A DNA stretch of 64,000 bases, taken from NCBI RefSeq assembly GCF_028372415.1, contig NC_092872.1:13606479-13670478 (forward strand), written 5' to 3'. A program made the translations under genes and the position numbers. The stretch comes from Notamacropus eugenii (taxonomy: Eukaryota; Chordata; Mammalia; Diprotodontia; Macropodidae). The notes below the pieces were generated by a model. It saw nothing but the letters and a program-made list of their open reading frames with translations. It did no database searches and was not told the origin of the DNA. Below are positions 12,001-21,245 of this stretch, in pieces (within the stretch, counting starts at the first letter, position 1; each line of letters starts with the position of its first letter).

Positions 12001-13090
12001 ATATATATATATATACATGTACATTTTTAAAGCATTCTCATTTTCTTAATAAGAATGCTACAACAAGGAAACTCTTATTAAAAAATTCATAACAGCTCTT
12101 TTTAACCAATTCATTAATTAACTTAACAATGCGATTTCTAATACAATATTTAGATGGATTACCTAAAAATTTAAACTTATTTAAGTTTACTTAAAACTTA
12201 AAAGAAGCCATTAACCTATTCAGCTCTTTTTTTTTATAACCAAATGTAAGTTTCAAATTATCAAATTTCTATCACATCTTTTTAAAACCCCGATCTATAT
12301 ATAATAAATTACAAAATTTAAAATCGTGTAAACAGTTACATTAGATTAATGTTGCATCTAACAAATACCTATCCTTTTGTTACTGGATCTAACATTTTTG
12401 GCAGAAATGCTGCTGGGTGTCTCTGCCCTCCTCTTATTTGTGCCAGGATTCCCAAGACCACCCCTTTCTGGCCCTCCCACTCTGCAAAGAAAAAGAAAAA
12501 CCTAAACTTATTATCTTTTTACTTTAAATACATTGTCTGGCATCAAATATATATTGATCTAATTAAACCTAAATCCAAAACTCTCAGCTCTAAGTTGCTT
12601 ATTTGAGATTTTTTTACTTTCTAATCTTCTGCTTACTTCCACCAAACTTTAATAAATTCTAACCTATCTGAAACATTAAATTAAGAATGACACATTTCAC
12701 CTATTCACAATTCCAAATACGACCAGAATGAATTCACTTCACTTTCTGTTATTTCCCATTACACTAAAATTTCTTCTTTGGGGTGAGGCAGTAAATGGTT
12801 AATTGGTTGCTAGCATGCCTCTCAGGTCTGAGGGAAAAAGATTTTTTTTTTTTCCTTTCTCTCCCTCCTTGTCCCTCCGCCCCTCTGAAACTAGTCTGGA
12901 GGGGTTGAAGAAAGGGAGTAACAGGAATTTCAAGGACAGTTCAGCTCAGCCTTTCTGCTCCTGCTGGCTGGCTGGCTAAATTTACAACCTTATCAGATAA
13001 AAACAGAGACACACAGACTTTCATTCACACAGCAATACCAACACAACATATACAGACAAAACATTTAACAGAATAGAATAGTACATATAG
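9051..13090 (-). pseudogene. Degenerate pol/internal region of the ERV
   Basis: About 4 kb lie between the gag start and env, and no open frame exceeds about 95 codons in any direction. The stretch is AT-rich and T-rich in the viral sense, which is opposite to the A-enrichment expected of APOBEC G-to-A hypermutation. Only one short piece resembles pol (12361-12480). Because that reverse transcriptase C-terminal piece is less than 1 kb from the gag start, most of gag, protease and reverse transcriptase appear to be deleted. Confidence 0.6.
12361..12480 (-). pseudogene. Reverse transcriptase/RNase H connection-like remnant
   Basis: One minus-strand frame of about 37 codons has the pattern V-L-G-I-L-A-Q followed by R-H-P-A-A-F-L-P-K and L-D-P-V-x-x-G. 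This resembles the conserved connection between the reverse transcriptase and RNase H domains of gammaretroviral pol. It runs into stops on the downstream side. The assignment is motif recall over a short span, so moderate at best. Confidence 0.5.
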
Positions 13091-13218
13091 GTTTAAATTT
13101 TTGTCAAACCCAGTCCTCGGAGGAACCATATTTGGGCCAGATTGTGCCTCCTCCTCCAGTGTCTTTTCACCCCATACGAAACAACAGTACTTAATCATCT
13201 TCTTCTACATTCTTTTCT

Positions 13219-13332
13219 CTATAATTTTGGTAATTCATGCCAATTTTGTAATCGGTTTCCCAAGGGACTATTTACCGGTATTTCTTCCTGACTCCACTCC
13301 GAAGCTCTATTCTTGGACTGCCTTTGTCCCAT
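13219..13332 (-). pseudogene. gag: gag start remnant
   Basis: An ATG at 13332 (minus) opens a frame beginning Met-Gly-Gln, the usual N-terminal myristoylation context of retroviral matrix protein. It ends at a stop after about 38 codons. Further matrix-like coding text follows in other frames down to about 13090, including a Cys-Cys-Phe-Val-Trp run, so frameshifts rather than absence explain the short frame. The position, after the leader and before pol, fits gag. Confidence 0.6.
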
Positions 13333-13377
13333 TTTGGTTGTCGCCAACACCTCCGAGTCTGAGACTCAACGAATTGT

Positions 13378-13437
13378 GCTAGCTCCCTTGCTAGCTCTCC
13401 TGCTGGCTCTCCTGCTAGCTCTCTTGCCAGCTCTCAG
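13378..13437. repeat. Five tandem 12-bp units in the ERV leader
   Basis: The stretch is five consecutive 12-bp variants of GCTAGCTCTCCT. It lies between the gag start and the primer site, in the untranslated leader where packaging structures usually sit. The role is unknown. Confidence 0.75.
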
Positions 13438-13554
13438 GTGAGGGTCGCCCATCACCAGCAGTCACCCAGCAAATGTTTTTGGGGGAGCCCTTCACCCTGG
13501 GGTCCCGCAGTCCACTAATTTGGTTGGGAGTCATCACCTTCTCCCCGAGTCTGT

Positions 13555-13785
13555 CTAAGACTCAACGAATTGACCCCCAGGCCCCCCCACGCTTACCGCT
13601 GGGTCGTATACGCGTACAATTTGCCTGACTGCAAACTTCAACACCAACCGGTTGGCATTTTTACACTTCACAGCTTCGGAGTCTTTGGAGTCCCTATCTC
13701 TATTCTTTTCTGTCTTCACTGAGTTCTTCTGCTTCGGGTTGTTACCTTGCAGAGAGGGAGGCCCAGCAGCCCTTTCCAAGGACAA
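13555..13785 (-). other. Unexplained open frame in the ERV leader
   Basis: A 76-codon frame with no recognisable domain lies between the primer binding site and the gag start. It is lysine- and aspartate-rich in the middle. It may be chance or a pre-gag leader frame. A direct duplication of about 13-20 bp ('actcaacgaattg', with cgagtctg upstream) occurs at 13353-13376 and 13545-13572. Confidence 0.25.
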
Positions 13786-13855
13786 TGGGGAAATCTCCCC
13801 ACGAGCGCCCAGTCTTTGAACTGAGCTGTCAGCCGTCTCTCAGAAAGGTCACAGA

Positions 13856-13875
13856 TCCTGGGTGAATGCCCCCAA
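13856..13875 (-). promoter_or_regulatory. Putative primer binding site
   Basis: Read on the minus strand, a TGGGGGC start lies two to three bases after the 5' LTR. This matches the beginning of proline-tRNA primer sites. The remainder matches only with gaps, so the primer type is tentative. Confidence 0.45.
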
Positions 13876-13877
13876 AC

Positions 13878-14318
13878 TGTGTGGGATGGCTCAGGTCCCT
13901 ACAAAAAACAATTACTCAGAGGCCTCTCTAAGTGATGACAGAAAAGTGATTTATTCGATTCTCAAGAAGCGGGACTCACCTGTAGCAGTAGGAAAGCTGA
14001 AGACAAAGAAAAGGGCAGTGATTTATATAGACCCTTATACAAGTCCCTCCTCCCCCCACTGACCATTATCCTCATTAGCTGAGAATATGGTCTTACATTC
14101 TAGACACGAAATCTAACCAATCCCTTTCGAAATGAAGACATCGAGGAATTATGTAAGTTTTGTCCAATCATTGAGACCCTAATACACTACACAGTTTTAT
14201 ATCCTTATATGGAACTATTCTATTCTAAAAATATTGTAACCTTGAGCCTTTAGGCCTTACCTCACCCTTGGGAGAAAAATTGCAATCTGAGGAGTCTTCA
14301 CTAAGTCTATCCCACTCA
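13878..14318 (-). repeat. 5' LTR of the ERV
   Basis: This 441-bp partner of 6519-6958 also has TG...CA ends. It carries the same minus-strand TATA-like motif (14022-14029) and AATAAA signal (13950-13955). In the viral sense it is followed by the leader. The outer flank is ACTG, the second copy of the target duplication. Confidence 0.9.
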
Positions 14319-14322
14319 ACTG
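14319..14322. repeat. ERV target-site duplication, right copy (ACTG)
   Basis: ACTG follows the LTR end CCCACTCA and then continues as TTTGTCTCTC. In the empty site of unit B the text reads GATGACTGTTTGCC, which confirms the junction. Confidence 0.85.
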
Positions 14323-15475
14323 TTTGTCTCTCTTTAAGTCTACTGTAGGAAGAGGGAGTCTCTAATTTGGAGTACTGATGATGAGAAAACACTAGGGCAA
14401 GTGAGGGGTTTTCCACCCAGGCCTGTGTCTGGTGCCCTCACAATCTGAGAAGCATTGGCTGTACTGTGATATTGATATGGGGAGTAGGGACAAGAGATCT
14501 GGATCTTATTTCACTTCTTGCTAGCAACATTCTTTTATTCGAAGGGACAAGTCTACTTTTCCCCTCTCTCCACTGACACCACAGATGACTTACTCACAAG
14601 AATCACTCGATTTGGATCTCTAACGTGACCTGGGTCTAAGTAGGCAGCTCATTCTCAAGACAATGGAGCCAACTTTCACTCTGCTTTCAGATGCCAAATC
14701 TGGTCAGTTCTCCCTCCTGTCCTGTCCACATCACCTTTCCCATCCAAACCCTCCTTTCCATTCCTCTAACCACCACTCCCGAACAAGTCCTCATCACTTT
14801 TCACCTACTGCAATAACCTGCTGACTGATCCCCCTGTGCCAAATCCTAAATTTCTTTACTCCATTGTCCACCCAGCTTCCTAATGAAAACATGTGACCTT
14901 GTCACTTCCCTCCTTAAAACAAATAGTCAAAGAAGGAAACAAAAACCTTCAGGTACTCTCTAGAGTCTATAGGATAAATTACAGACAACTGGACAACACA
15001 TCATATTTAAGACCTTCTTGGCACCTATACCACCTTAAAAACTACATCCCTTATTGTTCGAAATATTTTGCTGGCAAACTAGATTTCTTGCTTTTCCATA
15101 GTCTTATCTTGATGTGTTTAGAGTTCCCTGTGCCAGGAATGAATCCCTTCCCATCTCTGCCCACTGAGAGCCTTCTCTTCCTCCAAGGTCCAGCTCAGAC
15201 ATCACTTTTTTCATGAAGCCTTCACAGGTCTATTGCCCCTCCACCCCTACCCCACAGTCCTACCCATGAAGTCATCTCTCTCAGACTGTCTTGACCACTT
15301 CATGTCTAGCTGTTACCTGGTCCCAATCCCTGCCACATGTTCCATTATATGCTTAGAATTCTGTTCCCGCTCCCATGCTTCCTAGATTCTCAGCCACTTC
15401 AGGGGAGACATTTTGAGTGCGGGCGTTTTCCATCTTTTTATGTGCAGTCTAAGAGTACATGAGAAGTCCTTGAAT
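14323..15475. repeat. Left inverted-repeat arm, inner part, unit A
   Basis: This is the reverse complement of the right arm at about 24270-25500. For example 14640-14900 pairs with 24890-25140, and 15230-15400 pairs with 24350-24500. The pairing fades near 15475-15490, which is the inner edge of the arm and the start of the cathelicidin spacer. No gene is seen. Confidence 0.75.
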
Positions 15476-15579
15476 GAGAAAACATGGAGCCAGAAAGTAT
15501 AAGTGAAGGGTAAACAGCAGTAAGTAAGAGACCTGGGAATGGGCGAATGAACAAATGAATGAAGGAATGAACAGACATT

Positions 15580-15850
15580 TCTGCTTTCAGTGCTTTCCCT
15601 CTCTTCATGATTTCCTATTTATCTGCTCACAGCTTGCTTTGCGTACATTCTTTTGCATGTTGTCTCCCTTTCATTAGATTGTAAGTTCCTTGAGGGCAGG
15701 GTCTGTCTTTTGCCTCTTTTTGGATCTCCAATACTTACAGAGTGCCTGGCACATACTAACTTACTAATAAATGTTTAGCAGTTAATTGAATGCCTTGGTG
15801 TGTCCCAGAAACAATGCTAAGTACTTGGAAAACAAATATAATCCATGTAT
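15580..15850 (+). repeat. L2-type 3'-end repeat
   Basis: Sense-orientation copy containing 'ttccttgagggcagggtctg' and 'agtgcctggcacatactaac', then an AATAAATGTTTA-like tail. A related copy lies inside cathelicidin intron 1 (21740-22010). Confidence 0.6.
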
Positions 15851-16670
15851 TCTGGCTCCAAATCCACAATCCAAATCTAGGCCCCTGAAACATTAGTCTT
15901 CCTCATGAGAAGACGTCACAAGAAGGTCTTCATCTTCCTCTGCCTTCACTGACTGCTCCAACTCTCAGTGATTTCTCCTCCTACCTGGTTTTATAGAGAA
16001 ATGGCAAAACAAACCTTGGTACTCAGGCCAGAAACCTGAGGAAAAGCCCCACCTCTGTCACCTCAGGCTGCACCATCACTGCTCAGTTCTTCATGTTTCC
16101 AATCTGTAAATTGGGGTCTCCATAACCAAGTTGGAGAGGCCCTGTGAGGTAGTAGATTGAGGACCCCCAGGAAGGAGTTAGGAAGCCTGGATTCCAATCC
16201 CCCTCTGACATAGTGGACATGCTGTGACATTGGACAAGTTGCTCCAAGCAGCCCTCCAAGACCACAAACTTCAGAACAATTGTCTGTCTCAATGGGTACA
16301 ATGAGATTCTTCAGTAGAAACTCCCCACATCAAGGAAATCAACGATCTCTACTGTTCCCCTACCTTGCCCCCACCCCCACCAAATCAAAACATAAAATCA
16401 CTCTGTACTTTACCAGATCATTGTGAGAAAACACTGCAACAGTTAAAGTGCCATAAGAATAGTACATGTTAGTATGTCATAAAATACCACCCATATAATA
16501 TTTTATTTTTATTTGATGATTTCCTTTGTGCCTACATTATCTTCCTCACTACCCAGAAGGATGAAAGTTGGAGACTGAAGTCACTGGCCCAAGAGAGAGA
16601 CCCTACTAAGCAGCAAAATCAGGATTTGCTTGGTTAGGGTCTCCTAATTTGGCCACCTATATTACCAATG
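15851..16670. other. Intergenic spacer, no gene seen
   Basis: Unit A and unit B (47900-48725) align throughout at about 92-94% by eye. It holds a possible MIR-like stretch at 16130-16300. No coding or RNA gene is supported. Confidence 0.5.
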
Positions 16671-16680
16671 TGATACTCAC

Positions 16681-16848
16681 AGCAGTTGCTATGAATATGC
16701 AGATGTTTTTCCAGGGCTGAATTACAGTATATAACAAACTTTCTTCCTTGAAGGTGAAACCAAGATATTGATTCAGATACCAGAAAACCCATTCCACCAT
16801 GAGAACAGGGAAGTTTATACACATCACCAACTCAGGGAGCACTGACAT
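16681..16848 (-). other. Exon-like hydrophobic ORF with splice donor, unit A
   Basis: A minus-strand frame starts with ATG at 16848 and runs 56 codons to a perfect GTGAGT donor (16680-16675). It encodes a hydrophobic, membrane-like peptide with two candidate membrane stretches separated by a YLNQYLGF-containing loop. I do not recognise the family. The unit B copy (48737-48904) keeps the frame and donor but has ATA instead of ATG, and about 15 of 65 residues of the open frame differ. No partner exon was found, so it may be a chance frame or a dead exon. Confidence 0.3.
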
Positions 16849-16854
16849 CCCCAA

Positions 16855-17260
16855 GCCTTCCCTCCCTTAGGCCTCCCCACAAAAAACACTCCCCTAGGCA
16901 AAATTCCTCCCTCTCTCACTCATGCTAGCTGCTCTCTCCCAGCTCTGCCTCCCTGTCACTTCCTGCTCTACTCATTTGGAAAGCTCCTCCCACCATGGCC
17001 TACATGTGACTCAGGCTCCATCACAGAAGTCAACTGGATCTGAGCTCAAAGCTGTTCACATAGGCCTATTAATGGGTAGGAAAGATCTTCCCATTCTATT
17101 AACATTACATTCAGCCCCAAGATCTTTAGTGTCCATTATACAGGTCAATGGGAGATTAGGGGTAAATGGTATCAACAAAACTTCACACCAGTATAACAGG
17201 GATAACACAAAGTAAACATATAAAACAGTGCCTTAGGGTGGGGGCTTAGGCCTAAACAGT
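16855..17260. other. Intergenic, near-identical between units
   Basis: No gene. This is where A/B identity steps up sharply: the first 200 bases match 48911 onward with essentially no difference by eye. The open frame at 16922 is not supported as a gene. Confidence 0.5.
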
Positions 17261-17269
17261 CCATCTTTC

Positions 17270-17815
17270 TCCCTCAAATGAATGGGACCAAAAATCCCTT
17301 GGAGTATTCAATGTTGATTAGAGAGCTAAAGATCTTCTCCACCCTGAGAGGCCTCTCCATTAAGGGAAGCTTGATGAGGGGAGGCCATATCTATTGTTAA
17401 TTTTTAATGAGGCACTGGTTCTCAAGAGTAATGATGCCACCTGGTTCTGAAACGTGTATAAATATTCTTAGGTGAGGTTTTAGTTTGGGGCTCACTCATT
17501 GGAAGTGTTTGTTTGGCCAGATGAGACTCTGGACAGCTGCTAAGGGGTCCCCTTGCTTTGAAAACCCAAATGTTGGTACTTCTCTCTCTGGTAATTATGT
17601 ATGTATGGTCATAGAGCTGGATCTTTCTGTTGATCTGTGTTGTATGTATTGCTTACAGTCACACAATTGGAAACCCTGTCTGTTGGCTAAACTTTATTTC
17701 TGTGCTTGTCTTTTCTCTGAAGTTCAGGGTGCTGAATTTTTACCCTGAATTAAGTGAATGACACATGTGCTTGATTAAAATGATTGTTGACTCCTCAAAA
17801 GTTGTTTGCCTTTTA
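17270..17815 (-). repeat. ERV-L-like LTR, unit A
   Basis: This segment is homologous, in opposite orientation, to the solo LTR at 31280-32290. Shared landmarks include 'aagcttgatgagggga', 'gaagtgtttgtttggcca' and 'aaacccaaatgttg'. It flanks pol-like remnants on the minus strand (next entries), which makes it the likely 3' LTR of that element. Exact ends were not fixed. Confidence 0.5.
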
Positions 17816-18235
17816 GAAAAGCAGATTAAGAACCTGTGTAGCTGGCCCTCCTGTGTAATGTCAGGGTCCTTGCTGTTACAGGGTAAGGTATCATCCTTCT
17901 CTAATTACTTCCTGCTGAGCTTGGATGGAGAACTGTCTCTGCCATGAGAGGTCCCATTCAAGGGTTCAGTTCTTTAGCCAGTATCCAGAGCTTGGTGGAT
18001 GCCAGGTCTAGGCATGATGGATCACAGTCTTAGACAGAGAAGGACATCAATTAAGCAGTCAGTCATCTACAGGTGGAGGGCAGTAAGCCTGAAGGAGACA
18101 AATCTAGTAAAGAACTTGAGCAGACAAAAGCCAAAAGGAATAAGGAGAAATAATGAGAAGCAGGGTGGTTCTGGAGTTCATGAACCCACTATCATAGCCT
18201 TATTCACAGTAAAATATATGAGTTAAGGGCACAAT

Positions 18236-18720
18236 TTGGTAATCATCAAGTCCTTGATAAACAGCAGTTACTGTATTATCTTTTCCATGTGCTATAATCT
18301 CTGTAGCCTTTGGAACACCATCTGGCTTCTGTTTTACTCATCCTTTAGCTCCCAATTTTATTCTATCAGTGGAACCAAATCCTTTAGTTCCTCTGACAGT
18401 GACTGTGGAAGGAGGTTCAGTTTTCACAGGGGATATTATTTCACAAGGAGTAATGATCACTTGAACAATTCTATCATTTTTACAAAACTATATAGGTTCT
18501 TCACCTAAAGTTGGGAAGATCAACAATTTCTTCTTGATAATGAGAATCTATTACTCCAACCAACACGTGTTCCTTGAGCTGCTAATTCTGAGTTAGGGAA
18601 TATTTGTCTAAAATTATTTTTAGAGATTCTCATACATATTCCAGTAGAGATTTTTCTTATTTCTTTTCTATCCAACAAAAAGTCCTCTAAACAATGTAAA
18701 TCACATCCTGCTTAGCCAGG
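18236..18720 (-). pseudogene. dUTPase-like remnant
   Basis: At 18520-18570 the minus strand encodes a G-V-I-D-S-x-Y-Q-x-E-I motif, the conserved dUTPase motif that holds the catalytic Asp and the neighbouring Tyr. A stop follows shortly after. dUTPase hydrolyses dUTP to limit uracil in viral DNA. The rest of the domain is too broken to check the other motifs. Confidence 0.5.
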
Positions 18721-19084
18721 TGTTCATGGATATGGTGCTGGGAAATCTTCCCTTATAGTCCACTACTCAATATTTGGGATCTTATGTGTTTACTGTTTTC
18801 TTTTTTTTTTTTTAGCAGGATGAAAATTTTTATTTTTAAGTAAAACTATAATTGTTTTTGGAGAGGGCAATCAATTGATGTCTCTAGTTGTTCTGGTGCT
18901 AAAAGTCTGGAATTATATTAAGCTCACAAACTTTTACCTAGCACATACAATTCTGAGACTTCACTTTAATGCCAAAAATGTCCTTATATCAAGGACCTGT
19001 GATTTCACAATTTTGAGAAATTCCTCCAGTGTGCAACCCAGTGTAACTTACAGCCTTCAAGAGTTTCCTAGGCTCGCAGAGATC

Positions 19085-19195
19085 AGGTGATTAGCCTGCC
19101 ATCACACAAATGTTCAGAAGCACGATTTGAACCCAGATCTTCCTGATTCGCAGTCCTTTACTCACCAAATTATGTTACCTCTCGTTCACAGGCAA
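19085..19195 (+). repeat. MIR-like SINE fragment
   Basis: Contains 'gatttgaacccagatcttcc' and a 'gattagcctgccatcacaca'-type core, typical of the tRNA-derived MIR family. The unit B copy is at about 51145-51250. Confidence 0.5.
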
Positions 19196-19620
19196 GAGGA
19201 GTAAAATGAATGTAGATAATGGGCTCCATTAACAGTTCAGTGGCAAAACCACCACACCTTTTCTCTTAGCAGCTAGCAATGATTGTTTTCTGTATTTCAC
19301 TCACAGAACAATTTTTGATACTTATCTAGCACACTTAATCTAGCCAAAGAGGAAAAGTTAGCTTTACTTCTTACAACTTCCCATTAAATCTAAGATCAGC
19401 TCCTTCCTTTTTTTTCTATGAAGCAAAAGCAAAGAAGAGATGTAAAATATATGCACTCATTTAAAAAGTAAAAAATTAATTCTATTATGAGTAAAATCAC
19501 CTCAGTACAATGCCTGCCTAACAAAGCTTTTAAAAGGTGTAAAGAGTTACATGGAAAAAGGGGAGGAGAGTGTGACTTTCCTCTCAAGAAAGAGGGATTC
19601 TTGTTGAGGCATAGGTTGAA

Positions 19621-19908
19621 TTAGATGACCTCTGAAAAGTCTGTCCCCGAAGCCTGCTGGGAACTGCTCCTCTTGGTGCCGCGCAGCCAAGCCAGGGCTG
19701 GGCTCTGCTCCGGGTCTGGTGTATGATGGACCTTTCGAGTCAGGTTTTCAGGGATCTCTGGAACAGAAATCTCCTCAGCTCTGTTGTTCTGTGGCTTCTG
19801 GTGCTCCAGAATTTGTTGGGAGTTCTTCTTTACAGATATTTTATGGGCTGTGGGTTCAGAGGTAGCATATGTGTGTCTTTCTACTCTGCCATCTTGGCTC
19901 CTCCCCCC
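19621..19908 (-). mobile_element. L1 5'-end fragment, unit A
   Basis: On the minus strand the sequence starts with GAGGAGCCAAGATGGCAGAG, the hallmark of the marsupial L1 5' end. It continues for about 290 bp into text that reads without stops, then stops abruptly. The rest of L1, including the poly-A end, is missing. This is the reverse of normal 5' truncation. The same fragment is in unit B at 51678-51965. Confidence 0.65.
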
Positions 19909-20039
19909 GACTGTTCCTTCAATAATCCATTCATTCTTCCAATTAAACCAGATGTGTGTGGATAATATGGAATATGATATATTCATTCTCTTTTGCTTAA
20001 TATACAATATCTCTTCATTTCATTACCTTTCAGATGTGA

Positions 20040-20420
20040 CCCATTGTCACTATGAATCTGTATTCCATAATAAAGACTTACAATATCTAGAGTTTTAGAG
20101 ATGTTTTTCTGGGTCACATTCTCATAATGACAAGCCATTGTTACATCTCAATTGGTGTCAACACAAGTGCATATAAATTTGCATCCTTTATGTTGGGGTA
20201 GGAGTGCAATATAATCCTTTGTCAAATTTGGACTAGGACTTTTCTCCTTGCTATCTTTCCATTTACTACCCAAGGAATAGTTCCTTCCTTCTCCAGGTGA
20301 CATGTATGACATTCCTCTGCCACCTGTTTCAGCAGTGAATGAGAGATAGCAATACCTCAGTCTCACGCCCACTGGTAGGTGGCCACCCCTAAATGGCCAA
20401 CTGTTGCTGGACTCATTTTG
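20040..20420 (-). pseudogene. Integrase-like remnant
   Basis: The open piece at 20148-20372 ends with D-Y-I-A-L-L-P and then C-V-D-T. This resembles the start of the retroviral integrase catalytic core, with its first catalytic Asp and the following V-D-T strand. A Cys/His-like zinc-binding region may precede it in another frame. It is broken in both units, and differently in unit B. Confidence 0.5.
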
Positions 20421-20469
20421 CTAGTACCAGATGATCAGGTGGTTTCAGAGTAGGGACAAGATGTTGAGT

Positions 20470-20620
20470 AGCAATCTTTGCTAGTCAATCAACATATGCA
20501 TTGTACTCATGTTCTGGTGTAATGAGGGCCACGTGAGGATCTACATGAAAAACTAACTAATTAGCAACCTGTGGCCTGAGCATTTGGGAAGGATTAGAGT
20601 AGAATACAGAGGTCAGTTTA
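20470..20620 (-). pseudogene. RNase H C-terminal-like remnant
   Basis: A minus-strand frame has H-V-D-P-H, then E-H-E-Y-N, then V-D-x-L-A, the spacing of the last RNase H motif, which includes the final catalytic Asp. In-frame stops are present. It lies immediately upstream of the integrase-like part in viral orientation. Confidence 0.4.
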
Positions 20621-21011
20621 AACAACTCTAACTCTGTTGCAAAGTTCCTTGAGTAACCAGAAAGACAACTCAATATGGAAGCTGACTGAACTATCCACTC
20701 ATCTGCACACCCTCTAGGACTTTGTAAGACAGAGAGAGGTGGGGAACATATTTATTTCTTCATATCCCTGTGCCTCTCAAATTTACTGTCTTCCTCCTCT
20801 ACTTTTTCTCCATACTTCCCCTCTTTCCCCAATCCTTCCGTATGATTAAGTCAAGGGCTATATGATGAAATTGAAGAAGGAGACTGCTAGCCCTGGGGAC
20901 AAGAGGTGACCAATGACAGAAGAATGGAGGAAATCCCAGACCTCAGGGAACCGTTAGAGGCCAATGGCTGGTGGTATCTATTGTCCTTGTGTAAGGCTGG
21001 GGAGGAGCCAG

Positions 21012-21020
21012 TAAATAAAA
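21012..21020 (+). promoter_or_regulatory. TATA-like box of cathelicidin gene A
   Basis: TAAATAAAA lies about 40-48 bp before the ATG, which implies a very short 5' UTR. The same motif, at identical spacing, is at 53072-53080 in front of gene B. Confidence 0.55.
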
Positions 21021-21059
21021 GACAGTTTCTTTCTGCCCAGAGCATTGAGCACAAAGAGG

Positions 21060-21245
21060 ATGAGGGGCTCAACCATGCAGGGAGTCTTATTGGTGCTGGG
21101 GCTGCTCAGCCTGATGACTCCACTTGCCTGTGCCCAGGACCAGCCATACCAGGATGTGGTGAATAGATTCATTCAGGAATACAACACAAAGTCAGAATCA
21201 GAAAGCCTCTTTCGTCTCTCCGTCCTGACTCTGCCACCGCAGGAG
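21060..21245 (+). CDS. Cathelicidin A exon 1
   Basis: 62 codons covering the signal peptide and the first part of the cathelin domain, ending ...PPQE before a GTGAGT donor. The family pattern of helix-forming residues (VVNRFIQEYN) is clear. Confidence 0.92.

Larger units (their letters stand above)
6519..14318 (-). mobile_element. Class I (gamma-like) endogenous retrovirus, two LTRs, minus orientation
   Basis: The element is about 7.8 kb, with two about 440-bp LTRs, a 4-bp target duplication, a purine tract next to the 3' LTR and a proline-type-like primer site next to the 5' LTR. Viral order runs from high to low coordinates: 5' LTR, leader, gag start remnant, degenerate pol, env, 3' LTR. 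By eye the LTRs differ at about 20 of 440 positions, so the insertion is not recent. Unit B lacks it, so it integrated after the A/B tandem duplication. Gag and pol are broken; env keeps the only long frame. Confidence 0.9.
17816..20880 (-). mobile_element. 5'-truncated ERV-L-like remnant, antisense to the cathelicidin, unit A
   Basis: On the minus strand the order is RNase H-like, integrase-like, dUTPase-like, LTR. Placing dUTPase after integrase is characteristic of ERV-L. All frames are broken by stops. The 3' part also contains an L1 5' fragment (19621-19908) and a MIR-like piece (about 19085-19190). The element ends about 180 bp upstream of the cathelicidin start, so its RNase H end forms part of the gene's proximal upstream region. 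Confidence 0.55.

Noticed and set aside
15580..15850. Possible remnant of a third cathelicidin, because it resembles part of intron 1
   Set aside because: The similarity is confined to a common L2-type 3'-end repeat that also occurs elsewhere; no cathelicidin exon lies nearby.
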